Source of the DNA: Calycina herbarum
Taxonomy: Eukaryota > Ascomycota > Leotiomycetes > Helotiales > Pezizellaceae
Assembly: GCA_001414485.1 (NCBI GenBank)
Contig: LLEY01000025.1
Span: 124,001 to 188,000, forward strand
DNA length: 64,000 bases
Direction of reading: 5' to 3'
Part shown: one piece after another, positions 39,678 through 52,545 of the stretch
Layout: each line of letters opens with the position of its first letter
Numbering within the stretch: the stretch's first letter is position 1
Made by a program: the position numbers and the translations under genes
Notes under the pieces: model-generated
The model's database searches: none
What the model was told of the DNA's origin: nothing
Seen by the model: only the letters and a program-made list of their open reading frames with translations

Positions 39678-39912
39678 CTCGGAAATATTCTCTCGGAAAT
39701 ATTGTCTTAGCCTACTCGGAGTATTCGGAAATAAATGTCTCGGAAATAGTTGCTCGGAAATAATTATTCGGAGATATTTACTCAGTTCAGAATCACTTAC
39801 TCTCTCTCTCTCAAACATTCCTCGGAGATATTTCTCTCGGAGATATTATTCTCTCGTTATATTTTCTTGGAGATATTTTATCTCGGAGAACTTGAATGTT
39901 CTCGGAAATAAC
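39678..39912. repeat. Short satellite, consensus CTCGGAAATATT
   Basis: About a dozen copies of ctcggaaatatt or ctcggagatatt with 1-2 changes (at about 39678, 39692, 39715, 39724, 39739, 39753, 39768, 39821, 39836, 39866, 39882 and 39901). Spacing is irregular, mostly 10-17 bp, with a gap holding a (CT)n run at about 39800-39811. Confidence 0.75.
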
Positions 39913-41865
39913 CCGGGGGAAACACATCTTTCATGTAGTACTATAGTGCCAAATCTTCCCCGCCGTCACATCGCGGACTTGGAAGCCAGCACTCGCCGCA
40001 TACCCTAAAGATACCACCCCAGCTTGGTTCCCAGCCACAACATAAAAACACTAACTTCCTATGCGCGAATGGGAGGCTAACTAGTCGTATCTCAGGAATC
40101 CAATAAAGTTTTCATAAAATGGTTGCGTTGTTGAGATGTAGGATCTTGCGTGAATGGATGCTCAGGGGGAAGGGGCTTGAAGAAACCCCCATTATTGCGG
40201 TGGGGCAATTAGTAAACATTTCTCGAACTCTTTTTCTACAGAACCAACACATTCGCAACATTGGACCTAAGCAGCGCGGTTAAAAACAGTTACTATGCAA
40301 CTTGCAATTATCGTTGGAAACAGGGGATGGACCAGCATAAATCTCCCATGCCTAGTAATACTTCATTCGGCAGCAAATTTTGAAACGATTCCGAAAGAAC
40401 ACAAAAGTCTGTCGGATGCGATTCACGATATCATCGAGTATGAGCGTATTGATTAAATATAAAGTTTAAAGTTGGGTCTTAAAGGACTCTAATTCTTCAA
40501 TCTTTTGATAACGTACACTACGATATAGCAGAGTCTATGACTAATTATACTCCTCTCGATTTTTTCTCGGGTTGATATAGATAAAGTATACTATGTCCTT
40601 TTCCTCAGGTGACATTTGAATACGTAGGTAACTTGGAAGAAACGCATAGTTGGTAAACCTGGGACGACCGAATTGGCTATGATAGGGAGCTGAGCCACTG
40701 ATTCACTCGGGCTCGTCTAGGCCTCATATATTTTCCGTAAATGAATAAAGTTTTCAACAGGTCCAGGTCTTCTTTGTTTCGATGGGCCATGCCTTCCCTA
40801 TGCATCACGAACATCAAGTATTTCATGAATGATTTCGCATTGAGAGGCTACCTATACTCTGGTACTGTACTTACATTACTTCTCGGAATCAGGAGAAACC
40901 TATTTCGAGCAGCTGGACACGAATTCGCACCTGTTTCCGATGATGATGATGATGATGGGTTGTGAACGCAAAATTGCTCACTTCTATTTTCTCAACTTAC
41001 CTGTTTATCTAAAAAACCCAACTGTTTTGTTTTACTCTGGTACTTTGATCTGACAATATCACTGAACTAGTCAGTTTAGTGCCAGGTCGCGGAAATAATG
41101 AATTCGGATATCACTGAAATTCACCATCAGTTCTCTCTACCTTTAGGGTTATTCCTACTTCTTGAATCTCACTGAATATAGTACACTTAGCTTTTAATTT
41201 TCCAATCTATCCGAAGTTTTATAAAGATCCTGAATAGAACCAGAAAAACTCCAGGTAGCTAGATATAATTTAAACAATCCCCTAGAAACGGCTACTTCTT
41301 GTCTTAATTTCAGGAAACCAAGCTATCTATATAAGATAGAACATACTACTATTTCTTATCTTTTCGCTTTATCGGAGAAGGACAAAGAGAGCGGCGAATA
41401 ATAAGATAGAAGCAAACGAGGCATATTTCAGGATAAGCTATATAACCAATCTGCTCAGGATGTAGAGAACGAGGGAGAGCAAAGTGACTAGAATTTACGA
41501 AAGGGTGGGGAAAGAGCTCTCGAAATTCAAGGGCGTGAGGCTAGTAACAAGAGGTTAGGTTTTCAGGGCAGGTAAGAATGCCAGCAAATGTCAGCTTTCG
41601 GAATCAGCGTATTCACAAACTACTCAACTACTCGAGTAGTCTGTAAATAGAATTAATATATAAATATAAGCTAAAAAGCTATAGTTTTAGAAGTAAAAAA
41701 TAGCATATTCTTGAAAAACAAGTCTTTTAGTCTCTTCTCTTTATTTTCTCTTCTAAAGAGATATAAAATTCTTATAAATTTTAATATAAACTCTTAATAA
41801 GCTCTTCTAGTACTATAAACAGTGCACTCCGACGTCACTCACAGTCCAGGCCGCCTCGGTCCGAC

Positions 41866-41945
41866 TCGGTCCGTACTACTCGAGTAGTACTCGAGTAGTA
41901 ATAAGTAGAGTAGAGTAGTTACTACTACTCTACTCTACTCTACTC
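41866..41945. repeat. CTCGAG palindromes and a perfect 16-bp hairpin
   Basis: The 16-bp palindrome tactactcgagtagta occurs twice, overlapping (about 41874-41900). Immediately after it, agtagagtagagtagt (41904-41919) and actactctactctact (41924-41939) are exact reverse complements with a 4-nt loop. A related partial palindrome (ctactcgagtag) lies near 41629-41640. Low-complexity CT/AG expansion followed by inversion would explain it. Confidence 0.8.
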
Positions 41946-43929
41946 ATTTAATACCTGGTCGGAATAGCTTCATAATTAGATAAGTGGTAAAGTAGAAATG
42001 AAAAGTCCGATACTTGTTACCAGATAAACAAGTCCTATAATTGTCATAGTAGTAAAATCATTCACTTTTTACACTTTCTCAAGTCCAACTAGAAATTCAA
42101 ATCAAGCACGTATCTTTGAGAGCTTCTGATAGTTTTATCATCGTTCGTGTATTTATATTCTGCCTGGCTCTTCTTAGATCTAAATGAAATAACTCTTATT
42201 ACGTCCATTACTTTCCTCCGGCTTTATTATCAAATTTCTTTGCTTTCTGTAAAATCCGTCACTTATTAATGTTTTTCAAGCTGAATTAGATATCCAAATA
42301 AACCCTGCGCTGTCAAGATTCTTCACCTTTCTTATATAATCTTGGCATCATTTATTTATTAATATTCTCTAAAGTTATCTACAAATCTAAACAAACTAGC
42401 TTTTGTTATATCAGTCAATCCCTCAATGAGGATTCATATATTGCTAATCTCTCAGTAACTTCCTCTATTAAAATCATTTATGAACCTGAATAAGTTAAAG
42501 AACCTTACACTCAAAGAGCAACAGCTGAAAACTCTTCCTCAGGTGACCTTAGCCATCAAGGAATAGCCAATGAGAAATCAGATGTTTTCAACGAATCTTC
42601 GTCAAATTCCAGACCTTCCATGTTTATCCTCTTGATGCTTCATCAATTTCTATACATGATTTAATCCTAAATGATCAGTCAAAGGTTCTCCTCCTGCCCT
42701 TTTCCGCCCCTGAACCACCCACAAATGTGCAATCTACCTGCCTTATTCTCAAACGATGTGTTTATCAAACAGTTTTAACCTATTTTGAATTCTGACATGT
42801 ATAAAAATTGGTGGTATTTCCCCATGAGGTTGCACAGATACTTGGCACTTTGTCGTCGTGATTCACATTCTAGCCAAACAACCTAGCATGCATCTGCCCT
42901 TTAGAAAGTAACACACCACCATAATTTGAGTCACAAACATTGTTCCAACTCACAGATACTGTGATTCATAAAATGAACTACAAACAAATGTCCTGTGTAA
43001 GAAAATTTGGTTCAACATTATGTCACATGTTTTAGTTCAAAACATGAAAATATTCTATTGCATTATTTCATAGTTGTGCCTCATTGTAACCATGCCCAAG
43101 TTTTGCATATCTCACTAACAACGTCAGTTTATCCACCACTTCACTCCTACTCTACTCCAGAAGATTACGGGTTTCCCTTTGCACCTCAAAAATGCCAAAA
43201 ACCTTCTAACTTGTGACCAATCACAAAATTTCGGTTAAGCCCCCTAAAGCCCCCTGATTAGCCGAACGCCAGAACTTTTATGAAGTATATCTGGACTGTT
43301 TTGACACAAATTCCTCTTGCGTGAACACTAAACTATCTACCTTGAAACTCAATAAGTCTCTGTAACTAATTGTAGCAACCTCCACTCCTCCAGAAGACTA
43401 GTAAGTCATTGGAACTGATTTCTCACGTTTCTATAGTCTAAGTAAGAATTATTTAGAAATATGCTGCTTTGAACAATAGACATACAAAGTTTGCTCCTCC
43501 TTCGACCTCCATTGAGTCACGCATAGTATGGTTCTCATCACAACTTTAGATGCATGGTGGTGTCTGCAGAGCCTCGTAACAGAATCCAAGTACTGTCTAA
43601 CTTAATGCATAAGCTTGAGAAGCAAGCAGTGACTTTTCCCAATAACGAACCACGCGGAGCCCACTAAGCAAGTCCACGTAGAGTAATCGCACAGATGCCT
43701 GGATAATTCTTCTGCACTCCCTAAAAAGACTAGCGCAACTGAGCCATAGCCACCCACAATCATCTTGAATTGCAAAATATCTGTTGTCCCCCCACACCAC
43801 AAAAACCTCCACTACAATCATCCACCACGATCACCACCCCTTTCAAAAGGTGCGCGCACTCCCCATCATCCTATTGCAGAGCCCCAAAAGAGCCACTGGC
43901 AATTTAGAGCGACTGCAGAGCATCTGCAA

Positions 43930-46900
43930 GACAAAGCATCTGCTAATCGCGTGGAAGGAATAGTCTTTGCAACTCCACCACCCTTCAAGGTTCGCGACTC
44001 CACCCCTATTCCCCTCCTCCTCCCAATCTGGTAGAGCCCCAATGAGCAATTGTCTTTCCCCCACACCCTGATAGAAGTATTCCAAGTTAATCTTTGGGTA
44101 AACAGGTTCAATCCATGGTATTTTTGAAGCGACCGCTCCCTCCCAAGTCCCAGGTCACGAAATCACGAAGTCGCAATCATCCTACCCTCTCCCCTTCTGC
44201 CACCAATCTCCCCATCACGATAGTACCTTATCGTCTCCTAGAATAATCTTTGATCAACAGTAACTGATCATCCGCCGCACAGATCTTCGATTCTTGGCCT
44301 ATAAGCCATCATAAGTGGAAATTTCTGGCGGTAGGTCCCCACCCTCCCCTTTATTACCCTCCGTCAAGGCATATCTTTGAGCCCGCTCTCCCCTCGGCCA
44401 TTCCCCCTCTTTCAAACACAAAAGAAGCTAGCTATCTCTGCGATCAATTCCTCAAACAAGAGTAACGAAAAATCCGGAAATTGGCTGACTGAAGATCTGG
44501 ATACAGTTCTGCTTGGTCTTTCTGACGCAAGAAGTAGTCAATTTTTTGAGGTTCGGCACCCTTCTCCCTATCCGTTTTCCCACGTTATTCCAACTCCTTG
44601 CACTTCCTATCTTGTTTCCTCTCTTCGCAAAACGCAAGCACTCTTTGTCAACTGTCTCTTCCCTCTAAATAGTGCTATTCTCTGTAACTAACAGCTCATC
44701 AAATAGGGTTTGCCCATACAGAGCAGCTTTCTGTAAGTAAGAAACGCACACAAGGCAAATTGTCAGCCCCAAACCTTCCTATCCTCTTAGTCGTTACCAC
44801 AACACTTCACCCCTCTCATTATTCTTCCAATTTTACACCTAACAACTCTGCATCTTTTGCAAAACACAACGATTTCTTCAACAAGCTCTCTCTCCCAACG
44901 GACCCGTCGTAGAACAATTAGCTGACAATATTGGAAGTCTTTTTGGGCGGAAGAAGCACTCGACGCAAGTAGAAAACACATAGTATCAAGCGATTTCGCG
45001 CACCCCGACCCCTCTTATCCTCTTGTGTCCCCCGCTATCGCATCCTTCTACACCCTCTATTTAATCTACTCCTCTATGCTCTTCCCCTCTTCCCTTTTTC
45101 AACACAACTCAACCACTTCTTCTCAACCACCTTGCTCTTCCAACGATCACACCACAGCAATGGCTGATACTGTTGCAGACAGTCCACTCTTGTGAAGGCA
45201 TTCCTTGTAAGTATACAGAGGATACACAAAGTCTCAAGTCTCGATACCCCACTTCCACCCTTCAATATCGCAATACCTCGAACTCCACCACGACCCTCTT
45301 CTCATTTTCTCCTTTTCTCCTTCTCTCCCCATACGATCCTCCACCGAACACATCTGCTGCTTCTCGGCCCGTTTCTGCTTTCACATTCGTTCAACAGCCA
45401 CGGCTAATACTCTCGCAAACAGTTTCCACCCTTGGAGGTGTTCCATCATCTTGGTAAGTCGACAGAGCTGCCAATATGCCACTCAAGCCCCGATTGACTT
45501 CCTCTCTTCTCAATCCCTCCGCTATCGCCGAACCTTGCGTCATCCTCTCCCGTCGATACAACTCAACAGTTCAACGACTCCTTCTCAAACTACCCATCCT
45601 TAGGACAGTCACTCAAGGATGATGGCTGATACGGCAGCAGATACCTCTCACACTCGAAGATCTCTCGTATTGTAAGTCCAAAGCAATATGGACCGAGTTC
45701 TCCAGACTCAGCACACCTTCTTTCCTTTCAACCCCTGTTATCGCATGCAATTGCATCATTTGTTTCGGTCCGCGCAACGCAACCATTCCTTTTCAACTGC
45801 TCTTCTCTTACAACAATTTCTCGAGAATGATGACTGATAAATTTGTTGGCAGACAGCTTCCAATTCCGAAAGTCCCTCTCGTAAGTCTAAAACAATACGA
45901 ATAACTTCTCGATACTCGATACTTCTTACCTCTTCTCCAACTCTCCGTTATTGCACACAACTTTACCAAGTCTATCCTCCGAGAAACCCAACTACTCCTT
46001 CTCCAATCACAACAAACTCTTAAGAACGAGGCTGATACACTGGCACAATGCTACTAGCACTTGAAGATATTCCCCGTATGTGTAAAGCAAATACAAAGCC
46101 ACTTCCCAAAGGCTGTTACCCCACCTCAACACTCCGCTATCGCTCTCCCTTCTGAATTTCCCCGACAAGATATTCACCTTCTTTCGCTACAACTTCCATC
46201 AGCCAACAAACAACTGACCAGACTGAGTTACAGAGACCCTGAAAACTTCTCATTCCAAGAAAAAGCGGACCTGTTTAAGGGTTCGTACTACTGATATCCG
46301 CTTGTTCCTCGTCGATATCGCACATCTTCAAACATCCTTCAACTCCCTACCACAAAATATACATCTCACTTTGTCACAACTTCCATCAGGATACGAGAAC
46401 TAATATGGTTAAATAGCGGATTCTCCCAAAGCCTTGAATTTACAAGAGGCGGCTCGTTGTCCAAGGGTTCGTAACCTCTATTCTCCTCCCATCCTCGCCG
46501 TTATCGCACTCCTCGAACCTCGTCTCAACAAAATACACTATACTCTGTTAAATCTCCAATTCAGAAACAACAACTGACCGATCCGAATAGCAGAAAAATT
46601 CCATATCTTCGCACTTGAAAAGGAAATCGCACAGGTCGAGGGTTCGTTACCGCTATTCTGCTCTCCCCACCTTGCTGCAATGGCATACCTTCGAAAATGA
46701 TCTCCATGACTACAAATACCTCCCAATTTGCTACACCTTTCTTCCAGAAACACCAGCTGACGAGCCCAAATAGGTGTGAATTACAGATACCGGCATTTCA
46801 AAGGCTAGGGAAAAGCTTCAGCCGTTTGTACGTTGTCTTCCCCTCTTCTTTTCTTGCAGTCACCCACATCCTCAAATCTTGTGCTTTTTTTGCACCCCAT

Positions 46901-47615
46901 AAATCTACAAGCGATTGCGCAATGAATTAAAGACTAACCAAGTCGCACGATACAGTCTCTGATATCTTGATACAGTCTTCAACGAGGAGATCAGCACTTC
47001 AAAGGTCAGTGACCCTTCTTTTCCCACGCCTTATGACGTTTCTGGTCCTCTCAGCACGTTTTCATCCGATTTCATTCAATCTTTACCCCTCTCGAGAGCG
47101 TATGACTAACTGATAACATAGATCAGATCAGGTTCCCAATTTCAAGGTCCGTACTCGCTCCGACGCTCTCCCGCAAACAAGCCTTAGACGTTCTGGGCAA
47201 CGGCTTATACACTTTCCTCTTCTTCATAACATCTGCAAAGAATATTCAGCTGACCTCTTCTTTTGAAGACGTTCATATTTTATTCTCCGAAGGTCCGTAA
47301 TCTCTCTCTTCCCCTCTTTTCGGAGCTCGCCTATGTCAAAGCCCCTTTCTGCTGGCGTGTGTCTTCCTTTTTGGTTGTTTCTACTCCCAAGATTGTGTGA
47401 GGCAGTCTGAGATAACCAGAATCTTGTTCGAGGAGGTTTTGAAGAATCAAAGACTCCATTGCTTGATTCTTCCAAATGTTCTCTGGTGATCAAATTCATT
47501 ATCGAAGAATGTGTTGGAGAACCGGATTTCCATTTCCCTTGAAAAATTCCAATTGCCTTAAATATTTTCTGTATTTGTCCTATACTTACTAGAACATCTG
47601 ACTAAAACAATACAG
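43930..47615 (+). repeat. Tandem array of about 17 exon/intron-like units (mini-exon array)
   Basis: Each unit has a branch-like CTGAC, CTGAT or CTAAC, an AG acceptor, a 12-51 nt exon-like core, a donor (GTAAGT, GTTCGT, GTCCGT, GTCAGT or GTATGT) and a C/T-rich body often carrying a CGCTATCGCA-like landmark. Candidate mini-exons: 43964-43989, 44283-44330, 44507-44550, 44707-44732, 44957-44968, 45183-45206, 45423-45453, 45641-45671, 45857-45880, 46058-46075, 46234-46280, 46417-46466, 46591-46641, 46774-46823, 46956-47004, 47122-47146 and 47269-47292. Starts are mostly 147-250 bp apart. Cores share wording such as cacttgaag or cacttcaaag. Lengths are not multiples of three, so the array is probably a non-coding 5' leader of the gene at 47733. 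Splicing is inferred from signals only. Confidence 0.6.
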
Positions 47616-49541
47616 ACAAAATAGCAGATAATACATCCCATTCCTGCCTTTTCCGAGGCCCTCTCTCCGTTTTCGAATCCCCTCCTAAAAAATCTCGATA
47701 CACACACCCAATACCCAACGAATTTCGCAAAGATGTGTGTAAAGCACTTCCTTGGTTTCTCGTGCGGGCACTGTTCGGTTCCATGGATTGTAAAATGCCC
47801 AACCACCCAAGCAGATCAAAGTTTCCCAGTCTGTTCCTTTCCAGCCGAGCACCCACACCACCAATCCGCAGTCTGCCACCCTTGTTTTCGGGTTCTTTGG
47901 AACGCTGAGGTTTTGAACAAGGAGAATGAACACAAGAAATTGCACAGAGAAGGAAAATGCAAATGCGATACTGTATTCCCTGATCTTCAGGATGCAGCGG
48001 TTCGACCACAATACAATTGGGTACAACAAGACCAGTCCGGACAAATACATTTCGGGGGTCCAAATGATGCAGAGATTATGAATGCATACATAAACTACCT
48101 CTTTAACAACTCTTCCGATGGCATTGCTGTGGCATATTACAACCAGCAACGACCTCAGTCTCAAGAACAATACCAATCTCCTGGGGACTGGGCGAGACAA
48201 TATGTCCATGATCGCCCAGACCAGAGACTTTACTACGATCATGAAGGCAATCTCTTCTTGTTCGACCCAGACACTCCTGATAACCAGTTTATTGAGCTTC
48301 CTGTTAGTCTCCGGGATATTCATGAGCTTCCACCCGTACCAGCCCGCGAGGAGAATACAAGACCTGAGTTCTGGGGCGCCTGGACTCGAAAGGATTTCAT
48401 CAAGATGGATCATGAGAAGCTCCGGTACGGGAACAATCGTCGCGGTCCTCCCTTGGGGCCATATGGACTGCAGGGAAATGATGTTTCTGGTCCGGGTTTT
48501 GGTGTTGCTAGGCCCTCTAATTACCCTGGTAGTAACAACGCTCCTGCCTTCGGTGTTGGAAATCCATTCGGAGGAACCAGTAACTTGCCTGTTTTTGTTC
48601 AAACAGTGAGATACAGACAAGAGGCTGAGGCAGCTCGCAGAGCAGCCCAGCAGCATACTTCCTCTATGTCCCCTCACACGCCCGAAGACCAAATCATACA
48701 AAGCCCTCCTACACCAGGCGCACCTTTCCGACCCCGTACAGACAGAAGTCAACAACGAACTCCTGCGTCTTCGGCTCCTCCAGCAGCACCGTACGCACAC
48801 ATTCCTTCATGGCAATTTCGAGGCCCAACAGGCTGGGGAAATGATCAAGCACAACAACCAGTCTCTGCATACGTAGCAAACCGTGCATACGGAGGGGCAT
48901 ACAGACCAGTCACCTACGGAATCGGCAGTCGCTACTATCCCAACCCTCCTGTGCCTTCCTCCTCTGCATTTCAGCCAACACAGTTCCCGGGAACTCCAAC
49001 ACAACCTCGAAATATCCGTCAATTTCCTGTCCCAGCACCTAGCAGCAATATTGAGTCTCTAACTCAATTTGAAAACCTCAATATTGGTTCTGGAGGCCCG
49101 GAAAATCAAAATCAGCAACCCGTTTCTCGTCAGGAAGTTATGCGTGCGAGAGGACGCTCAATGAGAGCTACACATGCGCATTCAAGAAGCTCTGAGCGTA
49201 TTGCTGAAGCTATGATGACTTCTAGTGATTCTGAGGGTAGTACTGCACCAAAAGTAAAGCTTCCGGCAGCTGGAAATGGCAGTTCTGCTACTGTTTCTGC
49301 TACTCTAACGACACCAAATACCCCAAGCCTCGAAAATCCAGTCTCGGAGGGGCTTTCTGGCGTTATTCAAGGCATTTATGATGATTCAGAGGTGTTTTCT
49401 GAGCCAAATGAGGTTGAAAATGAAGGCATAGCCCCGAAAACTGCAGCAAACACCAATATTCATCAGCCATCAGTCGTCACCGCTCCTCCCTCTCCAGAAA
49501 TCACTTCTCCAGCCATTGTTCGAAGTGAAATTGGACAATGA
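47616..49541 (+). CDS. 602-aa protein: Cys-rich N-terminus, disordered remainder; leader exon included
   Basis: The coding frame runs 47733-49541 without introns; 47616-47732 is the probable last leader exon (branch ctgactaaaa, acceptor aatacag). Residues 1-80 carry nine Cys and several His (CVKHFLGFSCGHCSVPW, CSFPAEHPHHQSAVC, HPCFRVLWN, GKCKCDTVF), a likely metal-binding module I cannot name. The remaining 520 residues are Pro/Gln/Asn/Ser-rich and disordered, with a roughly 50-residue stretch of aromatic and acidic residues around 150-205 (RQYVHDRPDQRLYYDHEGNL). No signal peptide or membrane segment. The long antisense frame (47685-48800) is a shadow. It is flanked on both sides by tandem repeats. 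Function unknown. Confidence 0.72.
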
Positions 49542-49671
49542 AGCACCCTAGAATTACAGTACTCCAAACGTTTCGAATAATGCTTTTCAGAATCAGAATT
49601 TCCTCATACATTGTTGGAAAACAAAGGGGATAATGATAATTGGCCTGGTGGATGAATCGTGGGAGGATTTT

Positions 49672-51300
49672 ATTACGCGAACCTTTCTTATTCCTTTCGA
49701 AAAAGCCTTTTCCTTTGTTGTTACTTCCGCAAATTTGTACAATAGGAATGGGGCGTTTACATGCATTTTCATTTGATGAATGATCGGGGAGTTTGGGTGT
49801 TTAAGAGGGCTAGAGAAGTCGAATGTACTTAGGATAACGCCCTCTTCTCATAATACACCGAATAATATGATTATGCAAACCTCTTTGAAAACCGTTTGTC
49901 CTTTGCCAGTACTTCCGTAAACTTATGAAATAGAACTGAGACATTTAAACGCATTTTTATGTGATTAATGACCTGAAAGTTTAAGTGTTTTAGACAGTTA
50001 TAATATCTAGATTCATAGGAATATACTTACGATGAAGCTCCTTTCTTATGTATTCTTAATAATAAAGCTCTTTTCTTATAAATCCCTGAAAAGTTCTATC
50101 ATACAAACTACGTTGGAAAACCTTTTTCTATGACATCACTTATACGAAAATATAAGAGAGAACTAGAGTATTTTAGTCTAATATACTCTCGGATATTTCA
50201 GTTGTTTAAAAGGTTTCAGGAAAACTAGGTTTAAAGAAATAGAGATACGACTATACTCTCTTCGGATAAAATCTTAATAATAAGTGTCTTTTCTTATAAA
50301 TTCTAAAATTATACGAACTATTTCAAAAAAAGATTTCTCTTAAAAGTACTTACTGAAATATATAAAGAAGAAATAGAGCAATTTCAGTTTATATACTATA
50401 AGAGAATTTAGTTATTTAATAGGTTTTTGAAAACTAAGTTATAAGAAAGAAATATACGATAATACTAAGTTCAAAGGCATCAATATATACTACTGTTTTA
50501 TTATAATTTATTAAGAAATATTAATACTTGATTTATATAATACTACTGTTTTCCTATAATTTACTAAGAAATATTAATACTTGATTTATTTCAAATAATC
50601 TTTTCAAATAAAGCTTCTTATAAGAGTACTCATCTTTTATAAATACTTGGATAAATTCTATTATACGAACTATTAAAAAACTGTTTTCTCTAATAGTACT
50701 TCTACAAAGGTATCAAATCAGTATACTACTTTTTCACCTTATATACTACGAGAGAACTTGAATATATAAGATAGGTGTTTTTAAGAAAGAAATATATAAC
50801 GATATAGATTTCATAAATTAGACTAAAAGATGTAAATATTCAACTCGTTTCAAAGACTCTTTTTGAATAAAGCTTCTTACTTAATACTTATATCTTATAG
50901 ATACTTGAAGTACTTCATTATCTAAACTACTTAAAAAACTATTTTTTCTTAACAATACTTTAGCAAAGTTCTACGACTCGTTCTGCTACATTTTCATCTT
51001 ATATACTCCCGAAGCTCTTGAATATTTAAGAGATTTAGAGAAAGTGTTTTCAGAGAAGAAATATACGACGATGTAAGTGTAGTAAAACCTGTTAAGAAAC
51101 TTGAATATCCAAGCCTCTTCAAAAAATTGTTTTCAAATAAAGCTTCTTATAATAATATAGTCTTCGTACAATATACTAAAGAATTTCAATATACAAACTA
51201 TATTAAACAACTCTTTTAAACAAACAGCTGATAGTATTTCAAAAAAATTTATCTTTAGAACCACGGGTTCAAAGAGATAAATTTACAATAATAGTAATTT
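49672..51300. repeat. Tandem satellite, about 7 diverged units of 200-350 bp
   Basis: A landmark like attatacgaactattt recurs at about 49672, 49870, 50098, 50308, 50660, 50917 and 51189. Each is followed by a tttt-ct block, then a gtacttc-like block, then a ttcatcttatatactc block and agaaatatacgacgata. Units become more AT-rich and less alike away from the gene, as expected from mutational decay. Confidence 0.65.
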
Positions 51301-52229
51301 ACCAGTTTACTATCTAAATAATTAAGATGCTATTTTTAATTCATTGAAAAGAACTACCTTACCTCTTAATTAACTACCTCTTAAAAAGCAAGAGTAATAT
51401 AGTCGTGTTTTAGAGATATTTAAGTCATAAACTTATTACGTTTCTACTCACTTATTTGTTTGCTTACTTCTCAAGGTCACCTTTAATATATTCTAACTTA
51501 CTTATTAGCAGTCAGGAACGAATGAAATCCACTAGAACTAAGACCCTTCTAAGATCGCGTTTCACACTCTTATAAAGGTACGGGAATTCTCCTTCTCCTT
51601 CTCCTTTACCTTACCTTTTTACTTACGGAGGAACAGGTATTAATTTCCAGACTCTCTGTAAAACAAAATCCTCGCAAAACGCAGCTTTGCGTTGTAATAA
51701 TTCTAAATATTAGCGTCAAGCTCTTATTAACTCAAAGATAGGCAGTGGTGAATATTAACTGGCGAAAATGTTTGACTGGAATACCTCTCTTTTTAAGAGG
51801 TATACTAATTAGAGATAAAGGCATAAACAGTCAATGAGGAAGTTCTGCAGTCGTTGTTTCATAACTTAGCTGTTGAAATTGAATAACTATGATGTTAATT
51901 TTTGCTTCTTGTCATGTTTAGAGCTTTGAAGCAACCCAATCAGGTATTGGTGAAGAAAGTTAGAGGTATGTTGGCAAAGTTATCCACCGCTTTGATCGAT
52001 CAACATCTCCATCTTCTTCTCGCCTAGCATGAATTGAAATTCAAATGAATGAGATTCTTGTAAAGGTGTTGTATTGTAGGTGTTGAGGGCAGGAACACAG
52101 ATTGCGATTATCTAGGTTAGAAAGTCAGAACATCTTCTTTTGTTTTCCCCTCGCGAGGCACTTCGGGGAATCGGCCAGTTTACAAGTTACTTATAGCTTA
52201 CTTGGGAGTTGATTATCGTCATTCACAAA

Positions 52230-52385
52230 GGTATGTTTAGGGGCCGAAAAGTTGAGTCGTAGTGAGCTTTTGTATGTCGAGTAGACCGAAACAGTAGCAA
52301 CGACTTTTGGCCTCCAAGAAGTCACCTAGTAAGCTACTACTGGGTTTGGGACCCGAAAGGGTGGTCGTGAGTTAGCTACTAGTTA
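52230..52385. repeat. Patch with arms related to the 37.2-kb foldback element
   Basis: Arms tgtttaggggccgaaaagtt (52234 on), acgacttttggcctccaaga (about 52299) and gggtttgggacccgaaaggg (about 52343) are related to one another as direct or inverted copies. Each is close to the TTGGCCCCCAAA core at 37.2 and 38.3 kb. Confidence 0.4.
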
Positions 52386-52545
52386 ATTTTAGGAAGACTG
52401 TCAATTACCGTTCTTAAAATACACTGAAAACTTTATTATTCGAGCTGTTTCAGTTAGTTTCTTTCAAAGAAGGAACATCTAACGAGTGAAATCGACCCTT
52501 AACCATAAACATTTGTAGTGTAGATTCTAACAACGCCACAACCTA

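Larger units (their letters stand above)
39605..43929. other. AT-rich gene-free stretch with satellites and palindromes
   Basis: No frame above about 75 codons. It contains the CTCGGAAATATT satellite (39678-39912), AT-rich runs, and the CTCGAG palindrome/hairpin cluster (41866-41945). A short frame at 40741-40965 ends in an Asp run (ATGATGATG repeat) and has no domain. Confidence 0.55.
49542..52545. other. AT-rich satellite-bearing gene-free stretch
   Basis: No frame of note. The first part is the 3' UTR of the 602-aa gene, then a tandem satellite (49672-51300), AT-rich sequence, and a diverged foldback-related patch at 52230-52385. Confidence 0.6.

Noticed and set aside
45600..45880. Box C/D snoRNAs (atgatgg/atgatga next to ctgat) in the mini-exon array
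   Set aside because: The C-like and D-like motifs overlap or touch instead of lying 60 or more nt apart at the ends of a stem. The CTGAT is better explained as a branch site. Small RNAs in the introns remain possible but unseen.
47685..48800. 371-codon minus-strand open frame
   Set aside because: It lies antisense to the better-supported 602-aa frame. It has Cys/Arg/Trp-rich, non-natural composition and is a codon-bias shadow.
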